From Paenibacillus phytohabitans (GTDB taxonomy: Bacteria; Bacillota; Bacilli; Paenibacillales; Paenibacillaceae), in the NCBI RefSeq assembly GCF_013141775.1, contig NZ_WHOB01000088.1:62001-126000 (forward strand): a stretch of 64,000 nucleotides of DNA, in the 5' to 3' direction. Below the pieces are notes generated by a model. It was given only the letters and a program-made list of their open reading frames with translations, was not told where the DNA came from and did no database searches. Of this stretch, positions 18,901 to 26,693 are shown one piece after another. The translations under genes and the position numbers were made by a program. Position 1 is the stretch's first letter, and every line of letters begins with the position of its first letter.

Positions 18901-21153
18901 ATTCTTGGTGGAGAATAAGACTCCATCCACATACCAGCGGATTTCCCCCGGCTCCCACTCGATGGAGTAGGTGTGGTAATCTTCAATCGTGGAATTGCCC
19001 GGCAGCACATATTCCTTGCCGGAATAGACATTATCCGGCCACTGGGAACCATAGTGAATGGTTCCGGCAACCACATTCGGCCGGCTGCCCCAGCCTTCCA
19101 TAATATCCAGCTCTCCGGAGGCAGCCCAATTGCCGTAGGTGTAATCTTCCGGCAGCATCCAGATGGCCGGCCAGATCCCCTTGCCAGTCGGTGCTTTCGC
19201 CCGGATCTCGAATTTACCGTACAGTTTGCTGTACAATCCCTTGGTTTTGATCCGTGAGGAGGTATACGATTTACCGCCCACAGCTTCTTTAAGCGCGGTG
19301 ATGACCAGCTTGCCGTCTTCTTCCTTCACGTTCTTCCTGTCGTTCGTGTAATACTCCAGCTCATTGTTTCCCCAGCCCGGATTGCCGACTATGGTTCCGT
19401 CTCCAAGGTCATAAGTCCATTTAGCCGGATCAATGACATTATCATCGAATTCATCATTCCACACGAGACTCCACGGATCGCTGGTTGGTGCCGGAGTTGG
19501 TGTGACTTCCGGCAACGGGGTCGATGTAGGCAGCGGACTCGGCGTAATTACCGGTGTTGCCGTCGGTTCGGGCGTCGGCGCTGGTGTTGCCTCCGGCGTC
19601 GGCTCCGGCGTCGGCTCCGGCGTAGCTTTCGGCGTCGGCTCCGGCGTAGCTTCCGGTGTTGGCTCCGGCGTTACCACTGGCGTCGGCGCTGGTGTAGCTT
19701 CCGGCGTCTGGGTCACAGCCGGTGTAGCCGTAGCGGCAGTCTCTCCGCCGCCGGCGGCAGCAGGAGGCTGGCTGGCCTGCGGAGCAGCCGGATTCAGATT
19801 CGTGCTGCTGCCCTGCTTGAGGGCAAAGCCGCCTACAATAACATCATCCGCCTGGTTCAGCACGGTACCGAAGCTGCCACTGCCCTGGATCGCCAAGCCT
19901 TTAGCCCCGGCTTTAATGAGCAGCTCGGTCACCTGCGCTTTGTCCATCAGCACAATTGTACCGGAGGCTCCCCAGACCAGCTTAGCGAGCTTGCCGGAGA
20001 TGTTCAGTGCAATGCGGCTTCCTGCCGGATCTGCGGTGGACACCACTCCATAATTCCCTTTAAGGGTAACCGTCTTCTCCCCGGCTGACAATACAACATT
20101 GGTGAATCCTTCTCCGGTGAGATTGCCTTCTTCAAGGATGGCACCAGAGTTCAGCTGTATGGTTCCTGCTGTTGTGGTCCCGCTGGCAACGATGCGGACT
20201 GTGCCGCGGGGCTTCGCAACCTGAATAGTGCCAAGGCTGCTGTCCGCAAGGGTCACGCTGTGTTCACCGCCGCCGCGGATAAAGGTTGTGCCTTTTACCT
20301 GAACACCTTGAATCCGGATATCACCTTCTCCGATGCCCTCGGTAAGATAGAGATTGCCTTCAATTACACTGTCCTTAAGTGTAGCTCCTTCATGGTTCAG
20401 CACCACATTCCCCTGTACCCTTCCCAGCTTCACTTCCCCGCCGGAGGACTGGAGCTCCTGCACCAGCGTATCGGCCATCTTAGCCAGCTCAGCGCGGGTA
20501 ATATTCCCGTCCGGCTTGAATAAGCCTCCCGGATAGCCTTGAATATAACCGGCTGCAGTCAATGCATCCGCTGCTGAAATGACCTCGCTGGCTGCCCCGG
20601 CCAGATCGCTATACACCGGCCCTGCATGATTGACTGTCTCCAGCCGGAAAATCCTCTGCAGCGCCACAACCGCTTCCCCGCGCTTCAGCTTAGCTGCAGG
20701 CTGGATATGGTTATCCGCTCCTGCGCTTAGATAACCTGCCGCTACCGCCTTGGCGATATCGTTCCTGTACCAGGCTCCCGCAGGTATATCCGCCGGGAGT
20801 GAGGCTGCCGCTTCCTTGTAGCCAAATATGCGGTTGATGATGGCCGCGAATTCTGCCCGCGTCACCTGATGATCCGGCCGGAAGCTGCCGTCCCCGTAAC
20901 CGGAGATCACACCGCTGCGGCTCCAGCGCTGTATGGCATCCGCCGCCCAATTGTCCGTGCTCACATCAGTAAACGCTTTCATTTCAGCGGCAGCCAAATT
21001 CCCGTTCTGCACCGCAGCTGTTGCATTCCCCGCAGCTGCCAGCTTACTCTTCGCAGGCAAGGCGTCTGCAGCTCCGCCGCCCAGCGGTGACAATAGTCCG
21101 GTAATGATCACAGCGGCCGCTAACACCGCAGATACATTTCTTTTCATTCCCAT
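15979..21153 (-). CDS. SLH-anchored multimodular GH16 laminarinase
   Basis: With the ATG after AGAGGAGG the protein has 1724 residues. A signal peptide (1 to about 33) is followed by three SLH domains (about 59-232) for cell-wall attachment and a beta-helix-like region (about 235-455). A Pro/Thr linker (about 465-556) leads to a GH16 catalytic domain (about 556-814). Its active site is GELDIMEG, with nucleophile Glu681, Asp683 and acid/base Glu686, as in beta-1,3-glucanases. About five CBM4/9-like modules follow (from about 838), with an Ig-like insert before the fourth. It would degrade laminarin or fungal glucan at the cell surface. The divergent LacI gene and an operator palindrome suggest sugar-inducible control. 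Confidence 0.93.
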   Translation of the reverse strand: MGMKRNVSAVLAAAVIITGLLSPLGGGAADALPAKSKLAAAGNATAAVQNGNLAAAEMKAFTDVSTDNWAADAIQRWSRSGVISGYGDGSFRPDHQVTRAEFAAIINRIFGYKEAAASLPADIPAGAWYRNDIAKAVAAGYLSAGADNHIQPAAKLKRGEAVVALQRIFRLETVNHAGPVYSDLAGAASEVISAADALTAAGYIQGYPGGLFKPDGNITRAELAKMADTLVQELQSSGGEVKLGRVQGNVVLNHEGATLKDSVIEGNLYLTEGIGEGDIRIQGVQVKGTTFIRGGGEHSVTLADSSLGTIQVAKPRGTVRIVASGTTTAGTIQLNSGAILEEGNLTGEGFTNVVLSAGEKTVTLKGNYGVVSTADPAGSRIALNISGKLAKLVWGASGTIVLMDKAQVTELLIKAGAKGLAIQGSGSFGTVLNQADDVIVGGFALKQGSSTNLNPAAPQASQPPAAAGGGETAATATPAVTQTPEATPAPTPVVTPEPTPEATPEPTPKATPEPTPEPTPEATPAPTPEPTATPVITPSPLPTSTPLPEVTPTPAPTSDPWSLVWNDEFDDNVIDPAKWTYDLGDGTIVGNPGWGNNELEYYTNDRKNVKEEDGKLVITALKEAVGGKSYTSSRIKTKGLYSKLYGKFEIRAKAPTGKGIWPAIWMLPEDYTYGNWAASGELDIMEGWGSRPNVVAGTIHYGSQWPDNVYSGKEYVLPGNSTIEDYHTYSIEWEPGEIRWYVDGVLFSTKNDWYSKSSGQPAMNAYPAPFNQRFHLLMNLAVGGNFDGDPTEDTVFPSSMEIDYVRIYDLTGREYREPVPVEFEKEPYLEGAKLPLGDGNFIHNSGFTEQVEGDAGMGIPNTAHWVLYKDEGADAALSVEPIGGQNFLKVNISSAGGNSYSIQPQAIVSVAKGRYYKLSFDAKTDTARDISVRLTGGAPLGFPSYSPAFKADLTAEIQHFETMFQMKESSDNVARIEFNMGTNASPVWLGNARLEEIESIPFDHDSAKTPLGSGNHLYNGSFDLGEPDRLSYWHTTAAGGAAVLPVVIDPGVLKLEISGGDGGSADAALLQKGIFLVQGQDYKLTFEAESSSARTAVIELQGNNGQVYASQPVQLTADKQQVEAVFTNLAGATDHLGQFVLRLGGTAGTVYVDNFVLLRTSFYYDPTLTYYPLLNGDFSFGLNSWERLVTEDGGQSTAAAVDGAAKFSITNTGNQAYSVMLFQNGLKAAAGSDYVVEFDASSSVARQISVKAENAKYISSMDKTIDVSPATDHYRFEFRQATNDTLSLKFLLGKVGGVSVPQSHDIIIDNVKFEIKDAPAKPQELLADSTGNRMSQPIELTFIEKGDWSGKINAVKVDGVTLADELYSLKPGAIIIGAAAFPAEGSYKITVEADGYVGSSVVQAILANDNNLVVNGSFTSGDSGWSTWSGGGGVSNFKVNEGVAEIEIAAAGGDTWSTQFYQEHIKLEAGKTYELSFKAKSTVARQIIVEYSETSAQSAQAKFDVTATWATYSAQFSVTNDSPLKLNYLIGKTVGEDGTANGTAHTISLDDIVVREVTGGPVIEPASGTLDNGTFNADQGIKGWTQYFDGPGSAAVQNGELAVLLNFTGIANFAAQVDYRDLKLVQGKTYTLTFKARSDVNRLIEVAVEHLGPDYNKYLPVTAIALTGEMEAYSFTFTMNDSTDAGAHLVFLMGLIDGNNAQTNTAIQAGNHIYIDDVSLVDIP
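19485..19740 (-). repeat. Repeat-rich DNA encoding the Pro/Thr linker
   Basis: This stretch repeats short units around GGCGTCGGCTCCGGCGT and encodes alternating PTPEATPEPT-like residues that separate the SLH part from the GH16 domain. Such repeats readily change length by slippage. Confidence 0.85.
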
Positions 21154-21222
21154 TATGCCTCCTCTAGTTTCCAGTATCGCCCGTTCCGCAATCACATGGC
21201 CGGGTATTTCACAGCTGCAATA

Positions 21223-21240
21223 ATCGAAATCGGTTTCGAT
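21223..21240. promoter_or_regulatory. LacI-type operator upstream of the laminarinase
   Basis: ATCGAAATCGGTTTCGAT is an 18-bp palindrome with one mismatched pair and a central CG, the usual form for LacI-family operators. It lies 70 bp upstream of the laminarinase ATG in the divergent region shared with the LacI gene. Its right half, CGGTTTCGATA, recurs with one change at 22527-22537. Confidence 0.72.
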
Positions 21241-21424
21241 AATATCCATACTTATCCCTTGAGTGCAATAAACCTTTGACTTGTTTCGGCAAGTTGAATA
21301 GACTCTAGAAAGAACTATTTCTTAGCAGCAGCCGAGTGTCCGATGAACGGCCCTATAGCCTGAGAAACCCTGGCATACCCGTCTTTTGGCCCTGTTACAA
21401 CTATTAAGCGGGGGTGACTTTAGC

Positions 21425-22447
21425 ATGCAGATGAATATCAAAAAAATTGCCGAAATGGCCGGGGTCTCTGTATCCACAGTTTCGAAAATAATGAATAATT
21501 ACAGCGATGTTTCCGAAAAAACGAAGCAAAGAGTGCTGGAGATTATCGAACAAACCGGATATACCCCCTCAAGCTCCGCCAAGACACTGGCTACCAAGAA
21601 GTCGAATCTGATCGGGGTTATTTTTGCCGGTGAGCTGAATGTGGAGTTTACCCATCCCTTTTTTGTAGAGGTACTGAATTCCTTCAAGAAGCAGATGGGC
21701 GTGCTGGGTTACGACCTGATCTTCTTTTCCAATGAGAAATTCATCAGCAGCGGCGATTATTTCTCGCGTTGCCTGCATTTCCATGTGGATGGCTGCGTCA
21801 TTATTTCCGGACAACAGATGGAGCCTGCCATACAGGATCTGGATAGGAGCAATATTCCCTGCATCGGCGTTGACCTGGAGCTGACCGGCAAGAAATCCGG
21901 CTATGTGATGTCGGATAATTACCAGATTGCCTCCAAAGTGGTGGAGCATTTCTATCTGCTCGGCCACAGGGAGCTTGGCTTCATCGGCAGTACGGCCGAT
22001 TCGGATATCTCCAACCGGCGCGAAGCGGGCTATGTCAAAGCCATTGCCGGTTTCGGTCTGACGATGAATCCCAATTGGTTCGTGCATGGTGATGATTTCT
22101 TCGAGCCCAGCGGCTACGCCGCCATGAAGCAGCTGATCCAGACCGGCAGTCTGCCGCAAGCCATCTTCGCCGCCTCCGATCTGCTCGCCCTGGGAGCGGT
22201 CCGCGCCTTGAAGGAGCATGGCCTCCGTGTGCCGGAGGATGTCGCCATCATCGGCTGTGATGATATCGAGGCCTGCCAGTATACCAGTCCGACACTGACT
22301 ACAATCCGCCAGAACAAGGAACGGCTCGGTGTACTCGCGGCCCATATGCTGTTCGATCTCATTAACAATCAGTCGGAAGGCGGCTCCTTCGTGGTTGAGC
22401 CGGCGCTGATCATCCGTGAATCCTGCGGAAGCGGGTTGAACCGCTGA
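21425..22447 (+). CDS. LacI-family transcriptional regulator
   Basis: This 340-residue regulator starts MQMNIKKIAEMAGVSVSTVSK, a LacI helix-turn-helix with hinge. A periplasmic-binding-protein-like effector domain (about 60-335) follows, including the IFAASDLLALGAVRAL and IIGCDDIEACQYTSPTLTT segments. I prefer the ATG behind GGGGGTGA; the leader from an upstream start has no HTH homology. It is divergent from the SLH-laminarinase gene, so the natural inducer is probably a beta-1,3-gluco-oligosaccharide. Operator-like sequences lie on both sides of the gene, consistent with control of the laminarinase and of itself or a downstream transcript. Confidence 0.92.
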   Translation: MQMNIKKIAEMAGVSVSTVSKIMNNYSDVSEKTKQRVLEIIEQTGYTPSSSAKTLATKKSNLIGVIFAGELNVEFTHPFFVEVLNSFKKQMGVLGYDLIFFSNEKFISSGDYFSRCLHFHVDGCVIISGQQMEPAIQDLDRSNIPCIGVDLELTGKKSGYVMSDNYQIASKVVEHFYLLGHRELGFIGSTADSDISNRREAGYVKAIAGFGLTMNPNWFVHGDDFFEPSGYAAMKQLIQTGSLPQAIFAASDLLALGAVRALKEHGLRVPEDVAIIGCDDIEACQYTSPTLTTIRQNKERLGVLAAHMLFDLINNQSEGGSFVVEPALIIRESCGSGLNR

Positions 22448-22519
22448 GCTGCGCCTTCTTCCGGGTGCAGCTTACTACCTCCCCTCTGTTTCATCATTCC
22501 GTGCTTACCTGAACCATAC

Positions 22520-22543
22520 TGAAACCGCTTTCGATACTATAAT
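22520..22543 (+). promoter_or_regulatory. cre-like or operator-like site next to a TATAAT box
   Basis: TGAAACCGCTTTCG (22520-22533) fits the cre consensus except at the last base and also resembles the operator at 21223-21240. TATAAT follows at 22538-22543. No convincing -35 hexamer is visible. With the hairpin at 22586-22615 this could delimit a short transcript of about 70 nt. Confidence 0.45.
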
Positions 22544-22585
22544 CTCTCATTTGATGGGATGGTTCAAGGTACCGTTTTTCTGGTT

Positions 22586-22615
22586 ATGGGGACCATTTTT
22601 CGGCTTGGTCCCCAT
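22586..22615 (+). terminator. Stem-loop, probable terminator
   Basis: ATGGGGACC pairs with GGTCCCCAT around a T-rich loop and is followed by TATTTG. It could end the LacI transcript or a small RNA starting near 22550. Confidence 0.6.
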
Positions 22616-22750
22616 TATTTGTGTTTAAAAGCGAACGGGCAGGATTAAAGTTCAAACTGGACAATTCTACCGGCAGTTGAATAAAGCGCATGTGACCCTT
22701 CAACCATCGCTTGATAGGATTGCGTTTGCGAAAATGCTATGCTGTTTTCG

Positions 22751-22764
22751 ACAGTGCGCACTGT
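22751..22764. promoter_or_regulatory. 14-bp perfect palindrome upstream of the XRE gene
   Basis: ACAGTGCGCACTGT is perfectly symmetric and lies 26 bp before the XRE start codon, a common position for an autorepressor operator. Confidence 0.55.
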
Positions 22765-22790
22765 ACATTTTGTTTCATTGGAGGTATACA

Positions 22791-23540
22791 ATGCTCGACT
22801 TGCGTAAAATTGGAGCTTATATTTCGAAGCTTCGCAAAGACCAGGATCTGACCCAATTGGAACTTGCCGATCAACTGAATGTAAGTCATCAGGCGGTATC
22901 GAAATGGGAGCGAGGCGAATCGCTACCGGATATCGGAACGCTTCCGCAGTTTGCGAGGTTATTCGGCAAAACGGTAGACGACATTCTAAATGCAGGTGAC
23001 AACACAGAAAATCGGGAGCATCAGCACCTAGGAACGATCGTTGAGGAGATCGCAGAGAACAGGCCGGACCAAGTTGCAGAGATGGTCAATACCGGTGAGG
23101 TGGAGATGGAAGAGCTTGTAGAGTTAGCGCCGTTTGTAAAAGCAAGCGCTCTGCATAAGGTTACAGAACGAGTAGACAGCAGCATCCTTAACTTAGACGT
23201 GATCATGCGGCTGGCTCCGTTCCTTGGAACAGGTATACTGGATGAACTGGTTCATCAGGCAGATGAGGGCAGCGTGAGCTGGAATTCCGTTCAGGGGCTG
23301 GCACCCTTTATTAGCAGAGAAACGTTAAGCCGCTTGGTAGAGCGGGTTACAGATGGCACCATCGATGCGAACCGGATCATGAGCCTCGCACCTTTTTTGG
23401 ACAGGGAAAATCTCGAGAAGTTGATTAATGGAGTCGAAGCTGAGCAGCTTAGCCCAGATCTGCTGGCAAGCCTTGCTCCTTTTGTCGATCAAGGGACATT
23501 GAGCAGAATGGTGACAATCTTATTGAATAAAGTAAAGTAG
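22791..23540 (+). CDS. XRE regulator with five 29-residue LAPF repeats
   Basis: The 249-residue protein starts at an ATG with GGAGG upstream. Residues 5-65 are a Cro/C1-type helix-turn-helix (LELADQLNVSHQAVSKWERG). The rest is built of five repeats with the motif LAPF at 112, 141, 170, 199 and 228, an exact 29-residue period. Each repeat is predicted to be two short helices (LAPF, then a segment like ETLSRLVERV). This solenoid may bind a partner or mediate oligomerisation; I know no defined function. The 14-bp palindrome before the gene suggests autoregulation. The XRE call is sure, the role is not. Confidence 0.88.
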   Translation: MLDLRKIGAYISKLRKDQDLTQLELADQLNVSHQAVSKWERGESLPDIGTLPQFARLFGKTVDDILNAGDNTENREHQHLGTIVEEIAENRPDQVAEMVNTGEVEMEELVELAPFVKASALHKVTERVDSSILNLDVIMRLAPFLGTGILDELVHQADEGSVSWNSVQGLAPFISRETLSRLVERVTDGTIDANRIMSLAPFLDRENLEKLINGVEAEQLSPDLLASLAPFVDQGTLSRMVTILLNKVK

Positions 23541-23660
23541 ACACGTATAGCGGGGACCGGAGAATGGTGATGCCTCACAGCAGAGCCTTATTTTTTCATG
23601 AACTTTGTGAATATGACGTTATCTGAAAGTGCGCAAAACTTATATGTGAGGGTGATTCGT

Positions 23661-24251
23661 TTGAAACAAGGACTTATTGTATTCTTAAACGGAACTTCAA
23701 GCTCAGGAAAGACTAGTATTTCTATGGAATTGAAAAAGCAGAAAGAGATTCCTTTTCATCATTTATCCATAGATGATTTTTTTGGTAATTACAATGATTT
23801 TATTGATAATAAATTTCCAGATATTGAACCTACAAGAGAAGTGGATAATGTCGGACAAATTCTTTTTGATCCCATAATGTCAGTGTACTATGCAACAATT
23901 AAATTATTTTCAGAAATGGGCTTGAATGTCCTCGTCGATACCGTAATCGACAATGACAAGCGGTTTAATGATTACCTTGAGCTATTGTTCGATCATCCTA
24001 CATTTTTTGTATGCGTGTTATGCTCGAAAGAAGAACTTACAAGAAGAGAGCAACTCAGAGGAGATCGAGAGATTGGACTAGCGAATTCCCAGTACGACAC
24101 AATATATTCCTTTGATGAATATGACCTTGAAGTAAATACGGAAGAGTTGAGTCCCGCAGAATGCGCCGATAAAATATTAAGTTATATTAAATCCGATCAG
24201 GATTACTCAGCATTTAAGAAATTAAGTAAGAGAGAGATTAGCATTTCATAG
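23661..24251 (+). CDS. Chloramphenicol phosphotransferase-like P-loop kinase
   Basis: The protein has 196 residues from a TTG start with GAGGGTGA upstream; an ATG 63 bp earlier is possible but weaker. The P-loop NGTSSSGKTS (10-19) and DDFF segment resemble the CPT-like kinase family, which includes the Streptomyces enzyme that phosphorylates chloramphenicol. Most CPT-like proteins have unknown substrates, so resistance cannot be assumed. Codons are strikingly AT-rich (AAATTATTTTCAG, GATGATTTTTTT) compared with the neighbours, a sign of recent acquisition. A terminator follows. Confidence 0.72.
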   Translation: MKQGLIVFLNGTSSSGKTSISMELKKQKEIPFHHLSIDDFFGNYNDFIDNKFPDIEPTREVDNVGQILFDPIMSVYYATIKLFSEMGLNVLVDTVIDNDKRFNDYLELLFDHPTFFVCVLCSKEELTRREQLRGDREIGLANSQYDTIYSFDEYDLEVNTEELSPAECADKILSYIKSDQDYSAFKKLSKREISIS

Positions 24252-24261
24252 AAGGCGAAAA

Positions 24262-24308
24262 ACAGCGGCAGTCCAGGACTTTGTTTTCTCGTCCACGGCT
24301 GCCGCTGT
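24262..24308. terminator. Bidirectional terminator
   Basis: ACAGCGGCAG pairs with CTGCCGCTGT and an inner GGAC with GTCC. It separates the CPT-like gene from the convergent fabH gene. Confidence 0.75.
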
Positions 24309-24394
24309 CTTCCATAGTTGTGGCTAGTCTAATACATATCTCACGACATCTGACGATTTAATGATTCGGAAACCGCCTTGATGCAGAGTGTATA

Positions 24395-25405
24395 TTAAAG
24401 AGGTGTTGGGGCAACCACCTGCGGGTCCAGTGACAGGCTGACCAATTGGCCCGCGTGGGTGAGACCTGCACCGAATCCGTACAGCAATATCCGCTGTCCA
24501 TTCTGCACCTTTCCTTCGCGGATGCCCAGATCGAGGGCAAGCGGAATACTGGCCGCCGAGGTGTTGCCGAAATATTCAAGGCTGTACAGCGCTTGTTCGA
24601 ACGGGTACTTCAGCCGTTCACAGATCGGTTCAATCATCCGCAGATTGGCGCTGTGCGGGATGAACCAGTCCACTTCCGCAAGATCCGCTCCTGCGTTCTG
24701 CAGCACCTGCTGCACCCCCTGCGGAACTGTCCGGACCGCCCACTTGAAGACCTCACGCCCGTTCTGTACCAGCATGCCAGTAGCGGCAAGCTCCACTCCG
24801 TTCACCTTGTCCGCCAGCCCCGTGCGGTAGACATGCTGCGCTCCGCTCCCGTCGCTGCCGAGATTGAACCCTAAGAAGTGATCTTTATCCCCGCCGCTCT
24901 CCACCAGCACAGCTCCTGCACCATCACCGAACAGAATACTGGTACTGCGGTCAGTGTAATCGGTGATTTTGGACAGCGCGTCAGCGCCGATGACCAGCAC
25001 TTTATGATGTAGTCCCGAAGACACCAGCGCATGAGCCGTATGCAGAGCATAGACAAACCCCGCACAGGCGGCACTCATATCTATCGCTCCCGAAGTAAGC
25101 GGAATGCCGAGACGGTTCTGCACAATGGCTGCCACGGAAGGAAAAGAGAAATCGGGCGTACTGGTAGCCACGAGAACCATATCGACATCCTGTATACTTT
25201 TGCCATAACGTTTCATCAGATCCTGCACGGCGGCGGCACATAAATCACTGGTATATTCATCTGCGCGGCTGATTCGGCGCTCCCGGATACCTGTCCGCTG
25301 AACAATCCATTCGTCATTGGTATCGACCATTTGCTCCAGATCAGTATTCGTAAGTCTCCGGGACGGCACATAAGAGCCAATCGCTGTAATTCTTGCACCC
25401 TTCAT
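24395..25405 (-). CDS. fabH: Beta-ketoacyl-ACP synthase III (FabH)
   Basis: This 336-residue enzyme condenses acyl-CoA with malonyl-ACP to start fatty acid synthesis. The thiolase-fold triad is clear: Cys114 in DMSAACAGF, His251 in IPHSANLR and Asn281 in FGNTSAAS. I chose the ATG behind GAGGTGATATTC; the 8-residue upstream extension has no support. It stands alone, outside a fab cluster, like fabHB (yhfB) of B. subtilis. A 19-bp palindrome matching the FapR operator type lies 35 bp upstream, so malonyl-CoA-responsive control is likely. It could be the main or the second FabH. Confidence 0.96.
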   Translation of the reverse strand: MKGARITAIGSYVPSRRLTNTDLEQMVDTNDEWIVQRTGIRERRISRADEYTSDLCAAAVQDLMKRYGKSIQDVDMVLVATSTPDFSFPSVAAIVQNRLGIPLTSGAIDMSAACAGFVYALHTAHALVSSGLHHKVLVIGADALSKITDYTDRSTSILFGDGAGAVLVESGGDKDHFLGFNLGSDGSGAQHVYRTGLADKVNGVELAATGMLVQNGREVFKWAVRTVPQGVQQVLQNAGADLAEVDWFIPHSANLRMIEPICERLKYPFEQALYSLEYFGNTSAASIPLALDLGIREGKVQNGQRILLYGFGAGLTHAGQLVSLSLDPQVVAPTPL

Positions 25406-25439
25406 GAATATCACCTCATCATTAGTCATAGTATCTGAT

Positions 25440-25458
25440 ATTAGTACTTGGTACTAAT
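25440..25458 (-). promoter_or_regulatory. FapR-like operator upstream of fabH
   Basis: ATTAGTACTTGGTACTAAT is a perfect inverted repeat of two 8-bp arms around TTG. It resembles the TTAGTAC-type FapR box of Firmicute lipid genes and overlaps the presumed -35 of fabH, with TACTAT downstream as the -10. Confidence 0.82.
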
Positions 25459-25545
25459 AATAACTTAAACTGAATTACTTTGCAAAAAAATTACAGGTGA
25501 GAATGATTTCCAGATCTCCTGGTGTGATCAATGTATCTTACCATC

Positions 25546-25572
25546 GTAAAGATTCAGTGCTACAATCTTTAC
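25546..25572. promoter_or_regulatory. TetR operator candidate
   Basis: GTAAAGATT at 25546-25554 and its exact complement AATCTTTAC at 25564-25572 are separated by nine bases. A third half-site, TGTAAAGATAA, follows. The site lies just upstream of the TetR start and may control it and the two genes behind it. Confidence 0.68.
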
Positions 25573-25607
25573 AGTGTAAAGATAACGGAAAGGAAGGCTG
25601 CAGGAAA

Positions 25608-26186
25608 GTGACGGATAAACCCTACCACCACGGCAATTTACGGAGCCAGCTTATAGAAGCAGGCATTAAGCTTATTAACACAGACGGCATCAACAGCTTT
25701 TCCCTGCGTAAGGTCGCAGCCGAATGCAAAGTCAGCCACACCGCCCCCTACAGCCATTTTAAAAATATAGATGAGCTGGTATCCGCCATGGGTGAGCATG
25801 TCACAGAGCAATTTATGGAGTCCCTGCGTGCATCCGTTCAAGGACAGGAGGACCGCCAGGAAGCGATGTTTCAGCTGGGGCAGGCTTACATTGATTTTTT
25901 CATGGAGCATCCGCAATATTTCCAGTTTTTATTCTACCACTCAGGCTTAGTCATTGATTTAGACAACTATAATTCCGACAGTTATCCGCCATTCGTTCTA
26001 TTCCGGACCACTGCCTATCAATTGTTCACGAGCATCGGACTGCCGGAAGCAGAGTTCTCCCGTCAGTTGATTTCACACTGGGCGATGGTGCACGGTATTG
26101 CTTCACTGCTTACCAATAACGGGGTGCGTTATTCGGGGAACTGGCGTGATTTGTTAGCGCTCGAATCTGTAGTTAAGGAGACATGA
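25608..26186 (+). CDS. TetR/AcrR-family regulator
   Basis: This 192-residue protein starts at GTG (VTDKPYHHGNLRSQLIEAG). The TetR helix-turn-helix covers about 10-55, with FSLRKVAAECKVSHTAPYSHF as the recognition region; the remainder is the helical ligand domain. The PYHHGNLR opening is typical of a widespread TetR subgroup. It is the first gene of a three-gene unit, ending three bases before the flavodoxin-like gene, and an inverted repeat precedes it. It probably represses its own operon. Confidence 0.88.
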   Translation: MTDKPYHHGNLRSQLIEAGIKLINTDGINSFSLRKVAAECKVSHTAPYSHFKNIDELVSAMGEHVTEQFMESLRASVQGQEDRQEAMFQLGQAYIDFFMEHPQYFQFLFYHSGLVIDLDNYNSDSYPPFVLFRTTAYQLFTSIGLPEAEFSRQLISHWAMVHGIASLLTNNGVRYSGNWRDLLALESVVKET

Positions 26187-26189
26187 ACC

Positions 26190-26693
26190 ATGAGAATGAT
26201 TGTGCACGATCTGCAGGAGCAGGAATTCGCAGGATGGGCAGAGGGCGGGCAAGGAGAGCTTACTGTTATCTCGGACAATGGTACCATCCGCCAGTGTATG
26301 GGCTGCTTCGGCTGCTGGACCCGGACGCCCGGAGCATGCGTGATACGGGATGGCTATAACAATCTGGGTGAGCTGTTCTCCAAAAGCGATGAACTGATTA
26401 TCATCAGCAAATGTATGTACGGCAGCTACAGTCCTTTTGTCCTGAATGTGCTGAACCGGAGTATTTCCTACGTCCTCCCCTATTTTGTCACCAAGAATGG
26501 AGAAACCCATCACCGCAACCGGTATGATCACCAGTTCGAATTATCGGTGCATTTCTATGGGGACGACATCACCGAGGCTGAAAAAGACACAGCCAGATCG
26601 CTGGTCGCCGCGAACAGCCTGAATTTGTATTCTGCAGGAAACCATGTGTACTTCCATGACAGCCTGCACAGCATTAAGGAGGCGATCCAATGA
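26190..26693 (+). CDS. Flavodoxin-fold protein with CxxCxxC cluster
   Basis: The 167-residue protein has the motif CMGCFGCWTRTPGAC (Cys36, Cys39, Cys42, Cys50). This is typical of NADPH-dependent FMN reductases and iron-sulfur flavoproteins. The family usually begins with a beta strand and the phosphate loop NGSPR; here the N-terminus lacks that loop, so FMN binding may be altered. GGAGA precedes the ATG and the start follows the TetR stop closely. It overlaps the next gene by four bases, which encodes a protein that does have the NGSPK loop, so the two may form a complex. Confidence 0.72.
   Translation: MRMIVHDLQEQEFAGWAEGGQGELTVISDNGTIRQCMGCFGCWTRTPGACVIRDGYNNLGELFSKSDELIIISKCMYGSYSPFVLNVLNRSISYVLPYFVTKNGETHHRNRYDHQFELSVHFYGDDITEAEKDTARSLVAANSLNLYSAGNHVYFHDSLHSIKEAIQ

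Noticed and set aside
19433..20053. Glycine/valine-rich plus-strand frame
   Set aside because: It is the antisense of the Pro/Thr linker and SLH region of the laminarinase.
23661..24251. Chloramphenicol resistance gene
   Set aside because: Only a CPT-like kinase fold is visible; many relatives have other substrates, so resistance is not called.
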